Positions 15,752 through 23,511 of a stretch of DNA of 33,108 nucleotides are shown piece after piece. A program made the translations under genes and the position numbers. The stretch covers positions 1 through 33,108 of the forward strand of contig JAPLMD010000051.1 of NCBI GenBank assembly GCA_026387235.1. The letters are read 5' to 3'. This stretch comes from Candidatus Omnitrophota bacterium (GTDB lineage: Bacteria; Omnitrophota; Gorgyraeia; Gorgyraeales; Gorgyraeaceae). Under the pieces are notes generated by a model, which worked only from the letters and a program-made list of their open reading frames with translations, was not told the DNA's origin and made no database searches. Every line of letters starts with the position of its first letter. The first letter of the stretch is position 1.

Positions 15752-16852
15752 CTAACGGAGTTTCAGCGTAGAGAAGCTGAGCAAAACAAGTATTATCGCT
15801 ATTATCCAGAATCTTACCGTAACCTTTGATTCGTGCCAGCCGCACATTTCAAAATGATGATGCATGGGCGCTATTTTAAATATCCTCCTGCCTGTCATCC
15901 TGAAAGAAATTATCTGCAAAAGCACTGACAACGCCTCCGCTACGAATATCCCGCCCACTAGAAACAGCAGCATCTCCTTTTTTATAAAAACAGCTACAGT
16001 GCCTATTGCCCCTCCCATTGCCAGGGCGCCCGTATCGCCCATAAATATCGACGCGGGATATGAATTGAACCACAAAAATCCAAGCCCGGCGCCTATTATT
16101 GACGCGCAGAAAATAGTCAATTCCGCTGCCTCAGGAAGATAGTAAATGCCGAGGTATTCCGCGAATTTCACGTGGCCCGTTACATAGCTCATGCCCATAT
16201 AGGTGACTGCGGTCATTATTATCGCGCCTATCGCGAGGCCGTCCAGGCCGTCGGTAATATTCACGGCATTTGAACATGCGGTAATCACCAGCATTACAAA
16301 AGGTATATAAAAAATGCCCAGGTCTATTACAATATTTTTGAAAAATGGAAATTCAAGCACCCTGGTATTGTCGGGATTCCAATACAGAAACAGCGCCACA
16401 ACAAGCCCTATAAAGGCCTGAAAAAAAAGTTTTGTCCTTTTGTTAAGGCCTCTTGAGCCTGATTTTACTTTTTTGTACATCAGTTTTTTATAGTCGTCCG
16501 CGAATCCGAGGACGCCCATGTAAAGCGTGACAAAAAGCGCGAGGAGCAAATAAGCATTATTTAATTCTGCCCAAAGCAGCGTAGATGCGAAAACGCCTAT
16601 CAAAATCAATATGCCTCCCATTGTAGGGGTGCCCTGTTTAATCTTATGCTTGTCGTAAAGATTTGGGCATTCTTTTTCTCTCACGTTCTCGCCTATTTTA
16701 AGAGCCTGTAATTTTCTTATTATAGGAGGCGCGAAAATAACTATTATTAAAAATGCGGTGACGCTGGCAAAAGCAGCCCTAAAGGTAATGTACTTAAAAA
16801 CATTGAAAAACGTAAAATATTCTCTTAACGGATAAAGAAAGTAATATAGCAT
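15752..16852 (-). CDS. mraY: Phospho-N-acetylmuramoyl-pentapeptide-transferase
   Basis: It loads phospho-MurNAc-pentapeptide onto undecaprenyl phosphate to form lipid I. The Mg-binding and catalytic residues are visible: Asp119-Asp120 in GFADDYKK, NITDGLDGL with Asp201 and Asp204, and MGDTGALAMGG with Asp273. The MraY-specific PMHHHFE (330-335) follows. The QGTPTMGGILI motif and about ten membrane segments agree. It is 366 residues. The start has only a weak purine stretch upstream. Confidence 0.97.
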   Translation of the reverse strand: MLYYFLYPLREYFTFFNVFKYITFRAAFASVTAFLIIVIFAPPIIRKLQALKIGENVREKECPNLYDKHKIKQGTPTMGGILILIGVFASTLLWAELNNAYLLLALFVTLYMGVLGFADDYKKLMYKKVKSGSRGLNKRTKLFFQAFIGLVVALFLYWNPDNTRVLEFPFFKNIVIDLGIFYIPFVMLVITACSNAVNITDGLDGLAIGAIIMTAVTYMGMSYVTGHVKFAEYLGIYYLPEAAELTIFCASIIGAGLGFLWFNSYPASIFMGDTGALAMGGAIGTVAVFIKKEMLLFLVGGIFVAEALSVLLQIISFRMTGRRIFKIAPMHHHFEMCGWHESKVTVRFWIIAIILVLLSFSTLKLR

Positions 16853-16868
16853 CTAAAATTTTTTCCTT

Positions 16869-18248
16869 TCAAGTTGTTTTAAATTGCAGTTCAAGCTCAT
16901 TGACTATACCTTCCATTTTCATCGCCCTGGAGCCTTTTACGAGAATCGTATCTCCTTTTTTAATCAGGTTTGCCATTTTTTCACAGGCCTCTTTTGTAAC
17001 CGCGCATAGTTTGATTTTCCTCTGGCTCATGCCTGCTTCCTGAGCGCCTTTCGCGATATGCTCAGCGAGTTTTCCGACAGCCACTATAAGGTCAATACCT
17101 GATTCAGCGGCTTGTTTGCCTACTAAATGATGGAACCTGCCTGAAAACGTGCCAAGTTCAAGCATGTCTCCGGCTACGAGCACTTTTCTGCCTTCCGTAG
17201 TCATGTCTCTCAGCGCCTCTATTGCCTGTTTCATCGACTGGGGATTCGCGTTATAGGTATCGTTTATTATTTTTATGTCTCCGAATCTCTTAACCTCCAT
17301 TCTCATATTAGGCACCTTGAATTCTTTTAAAGCATCTTTTATGTCTTCGATAGGCACGCCGAAATCCCATGCGCACGCTATTGCGGCTAGGGCATTGTGC
17401 ACATTGTGCCTGCCGAGGACGCCGAGCGATATATCCCATTTTCCATTCAGCCTGAAATCGATACCGTCAGGCTCCAGGTTTATTTTATCGGCATAAAAAT
17501 CGGCCTCTTTATCAAATCCAAACCAGACAGTCTTGAGGTTTGTCTTTATCGTTCTCAGGCCGTCGTCGTCCGCATTTAAAATAAGTTTCCCGTTTTTATC
17601 CATATATTCCAATATTTCTAATTTTGCCTTGAGAACCGTATCAACGTCTTCCAGATATTCCAGATGCGAAGGCCCTATGTTTGTAATAATTACCCCGGTC
17701 GGCCTGGCTATCTCCGAAAGCCGCCTTATCTCTCCCAGATGATTGGTGCCCATTTCCAGAACAGCTATTCTATGCTCGCCGTTTAAACGCATCAGCGTAA
17801 GTGGCACGCCTATATTATTATTTTCCGTGCCAAAACTCTTGAGGGTATTGAATTTTTTGTTCAATATGGCGGCTGTCATTTCTTTGGTGGTAGTTTTGCC
17901 GTTTGAACCGGTAATACCTATTATAGGTATGTTAAATCTGGATCTGTGAAAATTCCCGATATCCCCTAACGCTTTTATGCTGTCACTGACCGAGATAAAG
18001 GAAACGTCCGGCAGCTTAAAATTTGCGTTTGTAATGCCTCCTTCCTGCACTAATACGCCTCCTGCGCCTTTAGCCACTGCATCAAGGATAAAACTGTGGC
18101 CGTCGAAATTTCCTCCTTTTATCGCAACGAAAAGTTCTCCGTTTTTTATCTTGCGCGTATCAGTGGATATACCCGTCAGTATTTCGTCCGGATTACCTGA
18201 CAAGAGCTTTCCTTTTACCGCGCCTAAGACATCTCCGACTGTAAACAT
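16869..18248 (-). CDS. murF: UDP-MurNAc-tripeptide--D-alanyl-D-alanine ligase
   Basis: It adds the D-Ala-D-Ala dipeptide supplied by Ddl. The P-loop GITGSNGKTTTKEM spans 111-124, EMGTNHLGEIRRL and NIGPSHLEYLED follow, and INDTYNANPQSMKQAI is the MurF substrate signature. The end has LVKGSRAMKMEG, which distinguishes MurF from MurE. It is 459 residues. GGGAGG lies seven bases before ATG 18248, which overlaps the murE end by 25 nt. Confidence 0.97.
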   Translation of the reverse strand: MFTVGDVLGAVKGKLLSGNPDEILTGISTDTRKIKNGELFVAIKGGNFDGHSFILDAVAKGAGGVLVQEGGITNANFKLPDVSFISVSDSIKALGDIGNFHRSRFNIPIIGITGSNGKTTTKEMTAAILNKKFNTLKSFGTENNNIGVPLTLMRLNGEHRIAVLEMGTNHLGEIRRLSEIARPTGVIITNIGPSHLEYLEDVDTVLKAKLEILEYMDKNGKLILNADDDGLRTIKTNLKTVWFGFDKEADFYADKINLEPDGIDFRLNGKWDISLGVLGRHNVHNALAAIACAWDFGVPIEDIKDALKEFKVPNMRMEVKRFGDIKIINDTYNANPQSMKQAIEALRDMTTEGRKVLVAGDMLELGTFSGRFHHLVGKQAAESGIDLIVAVGKLAEHIAKGAQEAGMSQRKIKLCAVTKEACEKMANLIKKGDTILVKGSRAMKMEGIVNELELQFKTT

Positions 18249-19798
18249 AGTCCCGCCTCCCTTAAAATACGTTTTACAACTTCCTTATCGTCAAATGGAA
18301 CCATCGTGTCTTTAAATATCTGGTACGTCTCATGGCCTTTGCCAGCCACGAGCACGATGTCTCCTTCCCGAGCCTCAGCCAATGCCTTTTTAATGGCATT
18401 AAATCTATCCGGCTCAATCGCATAATTATCTTTTTTAAGGTCTATGCCCCTGGCAATCTCATTTATAATATCCATGGGCTCTTCATTTCTGGGATTATCG
18501 CTTGTGATAAACACCATGTCCGAAAGTTCCGTTGAAATCTTTCCCATCCTAGGCCTTTTAAATCTGTCGCGATTTCCGCCGCAGCCAAATACAGATATAA
18601 GTTTCCCGGGCTTTAATTCTCTCAGAGATTTAAGCACGTTCTCCAGCCCATCTTCTGTATGAGCGTAATCAACGTATACTGAAAAATTCTGGCCACAGCC
18701 GACACTCTCGAGTCTTCCCGGAAGGCCTTTCATAGCCTCTATGCCTTTCTCAACATTTTTCAAATCCATTCCTAACGTAATGGCCGCGGCAATACTTGCC
18801 AGGATATTATAGATATTGTGGCGGCCGATTAAACTTGAGTTTATATCAATGTACTTCTCGACTTCGTTCGCTTCGCTCACTCCGCTCGAAGAATATTGTT
18901 CGAGCGATCCGCCATAGGCGGAGAGTCGAGAACTAACAGAAAGTCTAAATTTCAGGCCATTGCAGGAAAGTTTTATATCTTCAGCCCTGATATCTGCTCT
19001 GCGGTTAATCCCGTATGTAATTACCTTTGCCTTGCCGTCAGATTTTATCTTTTCTATAATTTTCGCCGCGCTTGGATCATCTGTATTGATTATCGCAAAC
19101 CCGCCTTTTTTTATCTTTTCAAATAATTTCAGCTTCGCGTTCAGATAATCTTCCATGTTCTTATGAAAATCCAGGTGTTCCCTGGTAAGATTAGTAAATA
19201 TCGCTGCATCAAATTTCAAGGTCTCCACCCTTCCGAGTTCCAGAGAATGCGAAGAAACCTCCATCACGCAATTCTCTATCTTTTCCTTCTGCATGCTTGA
19301 TAAAAGTGAATAAAGCTCCAGCGTCCCGGGAGTGGTATTCACCGCAGGGATCAAGCGCCGGCCGAACCTGTAATTCACAGTGCCTATAATGCCCGCTTCT
19401 TGATTTATGAATTTAAATAAACTTTCCATGAGATACGTTATTGTAGTTTTGCCGTTTGTACCTGTAATACCTATGAGACGCATCTTGCCGGAGATATCTC
19501 CGAAATACGCCTGGCAGGCCAGGGCAAGCGCTAACCTGGCGTCTTTAGTATAGATGAACGTATCGCCTTTTTTAAAAATACCTTTATCGCAGGCATCAAG
19601 CAATATCGCGCTTGCGCCCCTCTCTATTGCCTCATCAATGAAATCCGCGCCGTTTACCTTTGAGCCTTTTAAGGCAGCGAATAAATACCCCGGCTTGACC
19701 GCCTTTGAATCGCAGGCTATGCCGCTTATCTCTAGGTTTGTTTTGCCGACTACTTTAACTATTCCGGTTAAATTATCAATGATTTTTTTTAGCTTCAA
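18224..19798 (-). CDS. murE: UDP-MurNAc-L-Ala-D-Glu--meso-diaminopimelate ligase with in-frame palindromic insert
   Basis: It adds the third stem residue. DNPR (434-437, in SDNPRNEEP) is the usual meso-DAP specificity motif, so a Gram-negative-type peptidoglycan is likely. The P-loop GITGTNGKTTITYL spans 110-123; NTTPGTLELYSLL, MEVSSHSLELGRV and VDYAHTEDGLENVL follow. At 524 residues it is longer than the usual 480-500. The excess is residues 289-315, encoded by a family B palindromic element between KFRLSV and INSSLIGRHN, at a probable strand-turn of the central domain. All catalytic motifs remain. The start overlaps ftsI by 23 nt. Confidence 0.97.
   Translation of the reverse strand: MKLKKIIDNLTGIVKVVGKTNLEISGIACDSKAVKPGYLFAALKGSKVNGADFIDEAIERGASAILLDACDKGIFKKGDTFIYTKDARLALALACQAYFGDISGKMRLIGITGTNGKTTITYLMESLFKFINQEAGIIGTVNYRFGRRLIPAVNTTPGTLELYSLLSSMQKEKIENCVMEVSSHSLELGRVETLKFDAAIFTNLTREHLDFHKNMEDYLNAKLKLFEKIKKGGFAIINTDDPSAAKIIEKIKSDGKAKVITYGINRRADIRAEDIKLSCNGLKFRLSVSSRLSAYGGSLEQYSSSGVSEANEVEKYIDINSSLIGRHNIYNILASIAAAITLGMDLKNVEKGIEAMKGLPGRLESVGCGQNFSVYVDYAHTEDGLENVLKSLRELKPGKLISVFGCGGNRDRFKRPRMGKISTELSDMVFITSDNPRNEEPMDIINEIARGIDLKKDNYAIEPDRFNAIKKALAEAREGDIVLVAGKGHETYQIFKDTMVPFDDKEVVKRILREAGLCLQSEMS
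18855..18932. repeat. Palindromic element family B, copy 2 (inside murE, translated)
   Basis: Outer arms TTCTCGACT (18855-18863) and AGTCGAGAA (18924-18932) enclose GCTCGAA...TTCGAGC (18884-18905) and TCCGCC-ATA-GGCGGA (18908-18922). The 78 bp equal 26 codons. Compared with the ftsQ-ftsA copy it is reversed and carries an extra 18 bp (GGAGTGAGCGAAGCGAAC on the minus strand), also a multiple of three. It is read in murE as SRLSAYGGSLEQYSSSGV and continues through SEANEVEK, a Ser-rich polar stretch unlike the rest of the protein. Confidence 0.9.
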
Positions 19799-21485
19799 GT
19801 TTACCTTTTTCTTTTGGCCAGATTTTGTAGTAGCTCATGAGTTCGGCTGTTACTTTTTTGAATACAGGGGCGCATACCACGCCGCCGTAATACATCGGCC
19901 TTGGTTCGTCCATTATTACCGCTATGACAAGCCTTGGATTATCATACGGCACAAAACCTATAAATGAGGCTGTAAATTTACTGTGCGAATATACGCCGTT
20001 AGGTTCTACTTTTTGGGCTGTGCCTGTTTTACCGCCAGGAAAATACCCATCCACCTCTGCGAGCTTTGCTGTACCGCTATCAACAACGCCTCTTAAGATA
20101 CTTCTCATTTCTTTGGCAACCTCTTCTGAAATAACCCTCTGGGGCTTTTTTGATTCGAATTTCTGTAAAACGTGCCCCGATGCGTCTTGAATCCTTTCTA
20201 CAATCCTGGGCTTTACAAGATTCCCTCCGTTAGCAAGAACCGATATTGCGCAGGCAAGCTGAAGCGCTGTTACAGTCACTTCCTGGCCCATTGAGATACT
20301 GCAGAGAGAAAGTTTAGACCAGGTGCCAGGATGAGTCGTAATGCCATTTACTTCGCCCGGAAGCTCTACTCCTGTCTTTACGCCAAATCCAAACTTTTTT
20401 ATATATTTATACAGCCTGTCCGGACCTAGCTTCTGCGCCGCTTTCATCGTGCCTATATTTGAAGAGAGCTTAATCACATCTCTAAAAGCAAGCCAGCCAT
20501 GAGGCGTGTGATCATGGTATGTATGCCCGCACCATTTATACTCGCCATTTTCGCAAAAAAACTTATCGCTTGGCTGGACTACCTTTTCTTCCAACAAGCT
20601 AGAAGCCGCGACTATTTTAAAACTAGAACCTGGTTCAAAAAAATCGCATATGGCCCTGTTCCTCCTGAAGTCAGCAGAAGAAGCCTTGGCATTATTAGGG
20701 TCGTAACTGGGCCTATTGGCAAGGGCAAGTAAGTCGCCCGTAAAAGGATCCATTACAATGATGCACGCGCCCTTTGCGTGATATTTTTTGAAACCATTTT
20801 CCAGCTCTCTCTCCGCTATAGACTGGATCATGCTGTCTATGGTAAGGATCAAATTATCGCCGTCAGTAGGCTGGATTTCCTTATATTCATAGGCAGGAAC
20901 CTCCCGCTGTTTGGCATCTCTTATCGCATACCTGTAGCCCATAGCGCCTTTTAGATATGTATCAAACTTGAGCTCCAGGCCTTCAATGCCGTTATTATCT
21001 GTATCTGTAAAACCCATGACATGGCTTGCCATTATGCCGTTGGGATAAACCCTATGCGGCTCTTTTACAAAATCTATACCTTTAATATCAAGCGCTCGGA
21101 CAGCCCTGGCAGTATCAGGAGAAACCTTGCGGCCCAGCCACACAAATCCTTTTTCATGGCAAAGTTTTTTGTATATCTCGTCCCGGCTCACGCCAAGAAC
21201 ATTGGCAAGTTTATAACTGGCGGATTCTTTATCCTTTACCCTGAAAGGTTCCGCGAATATGGAGTTTAAATTTATGGTTATGGCTAATTCTTTGAGGTTA
21301 CGGTCATAAATAACGCCGCGTTTTGGGAAAAGCGATACTGCGAGCCTATATTGATTAGAAGCAATATCTGACAGGGATTTTCCTGCGCCCATCTGGACAA
21401 AAACAAGCCTGACGCCAAGAAGCGCAAACGCTATGATCAAAGCGTACAGAACTTTCCTTATGCGGGGGGTAGTTCCTTTATACAC
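19776..21485 (-). CDS. ftsI: Septal peptidoglycan transpeptidase (class B PBP, FtsI/PBP3)
   Basis: It crosslinks septal peptidoglycan as partner of FtsW. One N-terminal membrane helix (about 10-31) leads to the class B dimerisation region with RGVIYDRNLKELAIT. The penicillin-binding domain has the serine active-site triad: SSFK at 287-290, SSN at 341-343 and KTG at 486-488. With 569 residues and no C-terminal PASTA repeats it resembles proteobacterial-type FtsI more than SpoVD. It lies between ftsL and murE, the conserved dcw position, 16 bp after ftsL. Confidence 0.96.
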   Translation of the reverse strand: MYKGTTPRIRKVLYALIIAFALLGVRLVFVQMGAGKSLSDIASNQYRLAVSLFPKRGVIYDRNLKELAITINLNSIFAEPFRVKDKESASYKLANVLGVSRDEIYKKLCHEKGFVWLGRKVSPDTARAVRALDIKGIDFVKEPHRVYPNGIMASHVMGFTDTDNNGIEGLELKFDTYLKGAMGYRYAIRDAKQREVPAYEYKEIQPTDGDNLILTIDSMIQSIAERELENGFKKYHAKGACIIVMDPFTGDLLALANRPSYDPNNAKASSADFRRNRAICDFFEPGSSFKIVAASSLLEEKVVQPSDKFFCENGEYKWCGHTYHDHTPHGWLAFRDVIKLSSNIGTMKAAQKLGPDRLYKYIKKFGFGVKTGVELPGEVNGITTHPGTWSKLSLCSISMGQEVTVTALQLACAISVLANGGNLVKPRIVERIQDASGHVLQKFESKKPQRVISEEVAKEMRSILRGVVDSGTAKLAEVDGYFPGGKTGTAQKVEPNGVYSHSKFTASFIGFVPYDNPRLVIAVIMDEPRPMYYGGVVCAPVFKKVTAELMSYYKIWPKEKGKLEAKKNH

Positions 21486-21501
21486 GAAAATTACCTAATT
21501 T

Positions 21502-21822
21502 TTATCGGCCGCTCACAAACGAATTGGCTAAAGGGCCTTTTTTTGCTAATTTTACCACCTGCCATTTGGAAGGCATGGATAACTCTACTTCCTTTGCTAA
21601 GAGTGTTCTCTCAAGATTGACAGGTGACCTCAAATTTAAAACATTATATACCAGTATCTTATTGTGGTCAACCAGCTTTGTATATACATCATTATTCTGT
21701 TTTACTTTCAGGCCCATCTGGTATATCAAGGCCTGCTGGTTTACGTACATGACTGCTATAAAAGTCATTGCAAAGATAATCGGAAGGACTTTAGAACAGT
21801 AACTATTGGGGTTCTTTTCCAT
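21502..21822 (-). CDS. ftsL: Cell-division protein FtsL-like
   Basis: This short bitopic protein is expected to pair with the FtsB partner and FtsQ. It has a short cytoplasmic end, one membrane helix (about 12-27, VLPIIFAMTFIAVMYV), and then a periplasmic helical segment with LIYQMGLKVKQNNDVYTKLVDHNKILVYN. FtsL sequences are poorly conserved, so the name rests mainly on size (106 residues), topology and position between rsmH and ftsI. A single base separates it from the rsmH stop, and GAGAGG precedes ATG 21822. The conserved tail ...PLANSFVSGR has no recognised role. Confidence 0.8.
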   Translation of the reverse strand: MEKNPNSYCSKVLPIIFAMTFIAVMYVNQQALIYQMGLKVKQNNDVYTKLVDHNKILVYNVLNLRSPVNLERTLLAKEVELSMPSKWQVVKLAKKGPLANSFVSGR

Positions 21823-21823
21823 T

Positions 21824-22720
21824 TTACAGCCTCTCTCCCACTCGAAGTTTTGCGCTTCTGGAACGCGGATTAGTAATCATCTCATTTTCATCCGCCGTTA
21901 AAGGTTTTTTGGTAAGGACTTTAAAAATGCCCTTTGCCTTAAACTCTTTGAAACGATTTTTTACGATTCTATCCTCTAAAGAATGGAACGATATTACGCA
22001 GATCCTGGCGGTTTTCTCTAGAACATCCGGAGATTCCTCAAGGGCATGGCTTATAGAGCCCAATTCATCATTGACTCTTATGCGAAGGGCCTGAAACGCG
22101 CGGGTAGCAGGATGGATTTTGTATTTATTACGCCTATAAGGAAGGCTCTTTAAAATAACCTCTGTCAATTCTGCCGTTGTGTTGATTTCTTTTTTCTTTC
22201 TCTCTTCAACGATTCTTTTCGCTATCCTTCTGTGAAATCTCTCTTCTCCAAACTCTCTTATAATATCAGAGAGCTCTATTTCGCTAAGGCGATTTACCAG
22301 GTCTTTTGCAGTCAAAGCCTGATTCCTATCCATGCGCATGTCTAAAGGACCGTCATTTTTTATGCTGAATCCTCTTTGCCACGCCTCCATTTGGATACTG
22401 GATATGCCCAAATCAAATATAATTCCATTTACTTTTTCCACTCCTATGTCTTTAAGCGTTTCTTTGAGATGCTTAAAATTTTTGTTTATCAATTTGAATG
22501 ACCCCTCGAAAGGTTTGAGCCTCTCAGATGCCAATCTTAAAGTTTCTTCGTCTCTATCAATTCCTATCAACATGCCGCCGGGTATGATTCTTTGAAGGAT
22601 TTGCTCGCTATGCCCTGCGCCGCCTATCGTAGCGTCCACTATTATCTGGCCCGGCGCAGGATTTAAAAAACTAATTACCTCTCTCGCTAATACCGGATTA
22701 TGCAAATAACTTTTTTCCAT
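21824..22720 (-). CDS. rsmH: 16S rRNA (cytosine1402-N4)-methyltransferase
   Basis: It methylates C1402 in the decoding centre using S-adenosylmethionine. HNPVLAREVISFL at the N-terminus, VDATIGGAGHSEQIL (SAM motif, near 28-42), IGIDRDEETL, FDLGISSIQMEAWQRGFS, GPLDMRMDR, HPATRAFQALRIRVNDEL and ISFHSLEDRIVKN are all diagnostic. It is 298 residues. It overlaps the small Cys-containing gene by 23 nt. Confidence 0.97.
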   Translation of the reverse strand: MEKSYLHNPVLAREVISFLNPAPGQIIVDATIGGAGHSEQILQRIIPGGMLIGIDRDEETLRLASERLKPFEGSFKLINKNFKHLKETLKDIGVEKVNGIIFDLGISSIQMEAWQRGFSIKNDGPLDMRMDRNQALTAKDLVNRLSEIELSDIIREFGEERFHRRIAKRIVEERKKKEINTTAELTEVILKSLPYRRNKYKIHPATRAFQALRIRVNDELGSISHALEESPDVLEKTARICVISFHSLEDRIVKNRFKEFKAKGIFKVLTKKPLTADENEMITNPRSRSAKLRVGERL

Positions 22721-22886
22721 TATTGCTTCTCAATATCCTGTAAACCTCCCCACTTGACGCAAGACATTTCGGATCAATGTTTAAAGACCTGATTTTACGT
22801 ATACATTCGACAGGAATATCAAAAAAATTTGTTTCGCATACTTTACACTTGGTAACCTTATTAGAATTATAATTGCGTATATTCAC
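22698..22886 (-). CDS. Small cysteine-containing protein between mraZ and rsmH
   Basis: I do not recognise this family. I chose GTG 22886: AGGAGG lies four bases upstream, and the gene then begins 13 bp after the mraZ stop, without overlap. This gives 62 residues. A longer frame from 22910 has no comparable site. The protein has one CxxC (KCKVCET) and two further cysteines (VECIRK and PKCLAS), so a small zinc-binding fold is possible but unproven. It overlaps rsmH by 23 nt, so it is likely coupled to it. A gene here is unusual, since mraZ normally precedes rsmH directly. Confidence 0.7.
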   Translation of the reverse strand: MNIRNYNSNKVTKCKVCETNFFDIPVECIRKIRSLNIDPKCLASSGEVYRILRSNNGKKLFA

Positions 22887-22899
22887 AAAACCTCCTTTG

Positions 22900-23337
22900 T
22901 TACTCCTCAATGAGTTTTTCGGCTACCTCTTCGAAGGTATCTTTGGACTTGGAATAATACTCTTCCCAAAGTTGGTGACTCCATATCTCGATGCGGTTTG
23001 ATACGCCGATTATATACACCTCCTTTTTTATTTCCGCGTAATCCCTGAGATAGCCAGGTATAAGTATGCGGCCCTGCTTATCCGGGATCATTTCGCAAGC
23101 GCCTGAAAAATAAAGCCTGTTGAATTTTCTGGATTCCGCTTTTGTAAATGACATTGATTTAAATTTCTGCTCCTGGACCTTCCATTCGTCTTCGGCAAAC
23201 ATAAAAAGGCATTTGTCCAGACCGCGCGTAATAAGAAAGCGCTCGACATAATGCTCCTTGAGCGCTTCCCTGAATTTCGCGGGAATGATGATACGTTGTT
23301 TTCTATCCAGCGTATGTTTAAATTCTCCGTAAAACAT
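22900..23337 (-). CDS. mraZ: Transcriptional regulator MraZ
   Basis: MraZ is an AbrB-like DNA-binding protein that represses its own dcw operon in the bacteria where it was studied. The first half shows YGEFKHTLDRKQRIIIPAKFREAL, and the repeat half shows SGACEMIPDKQGRILIPGYLRDYA. These are the two DXXXR-type half-domains. Its 145-residue length is normal. GGAGA precedes ATG 23337. Three GTGG-type boxes in the leader just upstream are the expected binding site, so autoregulation of the operon is likely. Confidence 0.96.
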   Translation of the reverse strand: MFYGEFKHTLDRKQRIIIPAKFREALKEHYVERFLITRGLDKCLFMFAEDEWKVQEQKFKSMSFTKAESRKFNRLYFSGACEMIPDKQGRILIPGYLRDYAEIKKEVYIIGVSNRIEIWSHQLWEEYYSKSKDTFEEVAEKLIEE

Positions 23338-23362
23338 TAAATTCTCCGCTTACATGTTTTAC

Positions 23363-23387
23363 TCCACTTTTCACCACTTTGCCCCAC
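23363..23387 (-). promoter_or_regulatory. MraZ operator: three GTGGN boxes at 10-bp spacing
   Basis: On the minus strand GTGGG (23387-23383), GTGGT (23377-23373) and GTGGA (23367-23363) are spaced exactly 10 bp start to start, i.e. with 5-bp gaps. This matches the known MraZ recognition pattern of tandem GTGGG repeats. They lie just downstream of the expected transcription start, in the mraZ leader. Confidence 0.88.
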
Positions 23388-23397
23388 TTGTAATCAA

Positions 23398-23426
23398 AGT
23401 TTACCCTAATAGAGATTTTATGTCAA
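23398..23426 (-). promoter_or_regulatory. dcw operon promoter upstream of mraZ
   Basis: TTGACA (23426-23421) and TAAACT (23403-23398) are separated by 17 bp on the minus strand. Initiation near 23391 would put the three MraZ boxes in the first 30 transcribed bases. The rest of the spacer to ribF (23427-23511) shows no clear gene or terminator. Confidence 0.86.
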
Positions 23427-23511
23427 GGGGAAAAATGAAATTTTTTGGGATAACGCTAAATGTAGTGCGGCCGGATACTCTAATGTCAGGGTAAGTGTTG
23501 CCAGGGAAAAG

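Noticed and set aside
11960-17900. Similar GTGGTGG-rich stretches in murC, murD and murF
   Set aside because: They encode the same ATP-binding P-loop (GKTTT) in related Mur ligases, so this is protein homology, not a DNA repeat.
23427-23511. Terminator or small gene between ribF and the mraZ promoter
   Set aside because: I found no convincing hairpin followed by T residues and no frame with a ribosome-binding site.
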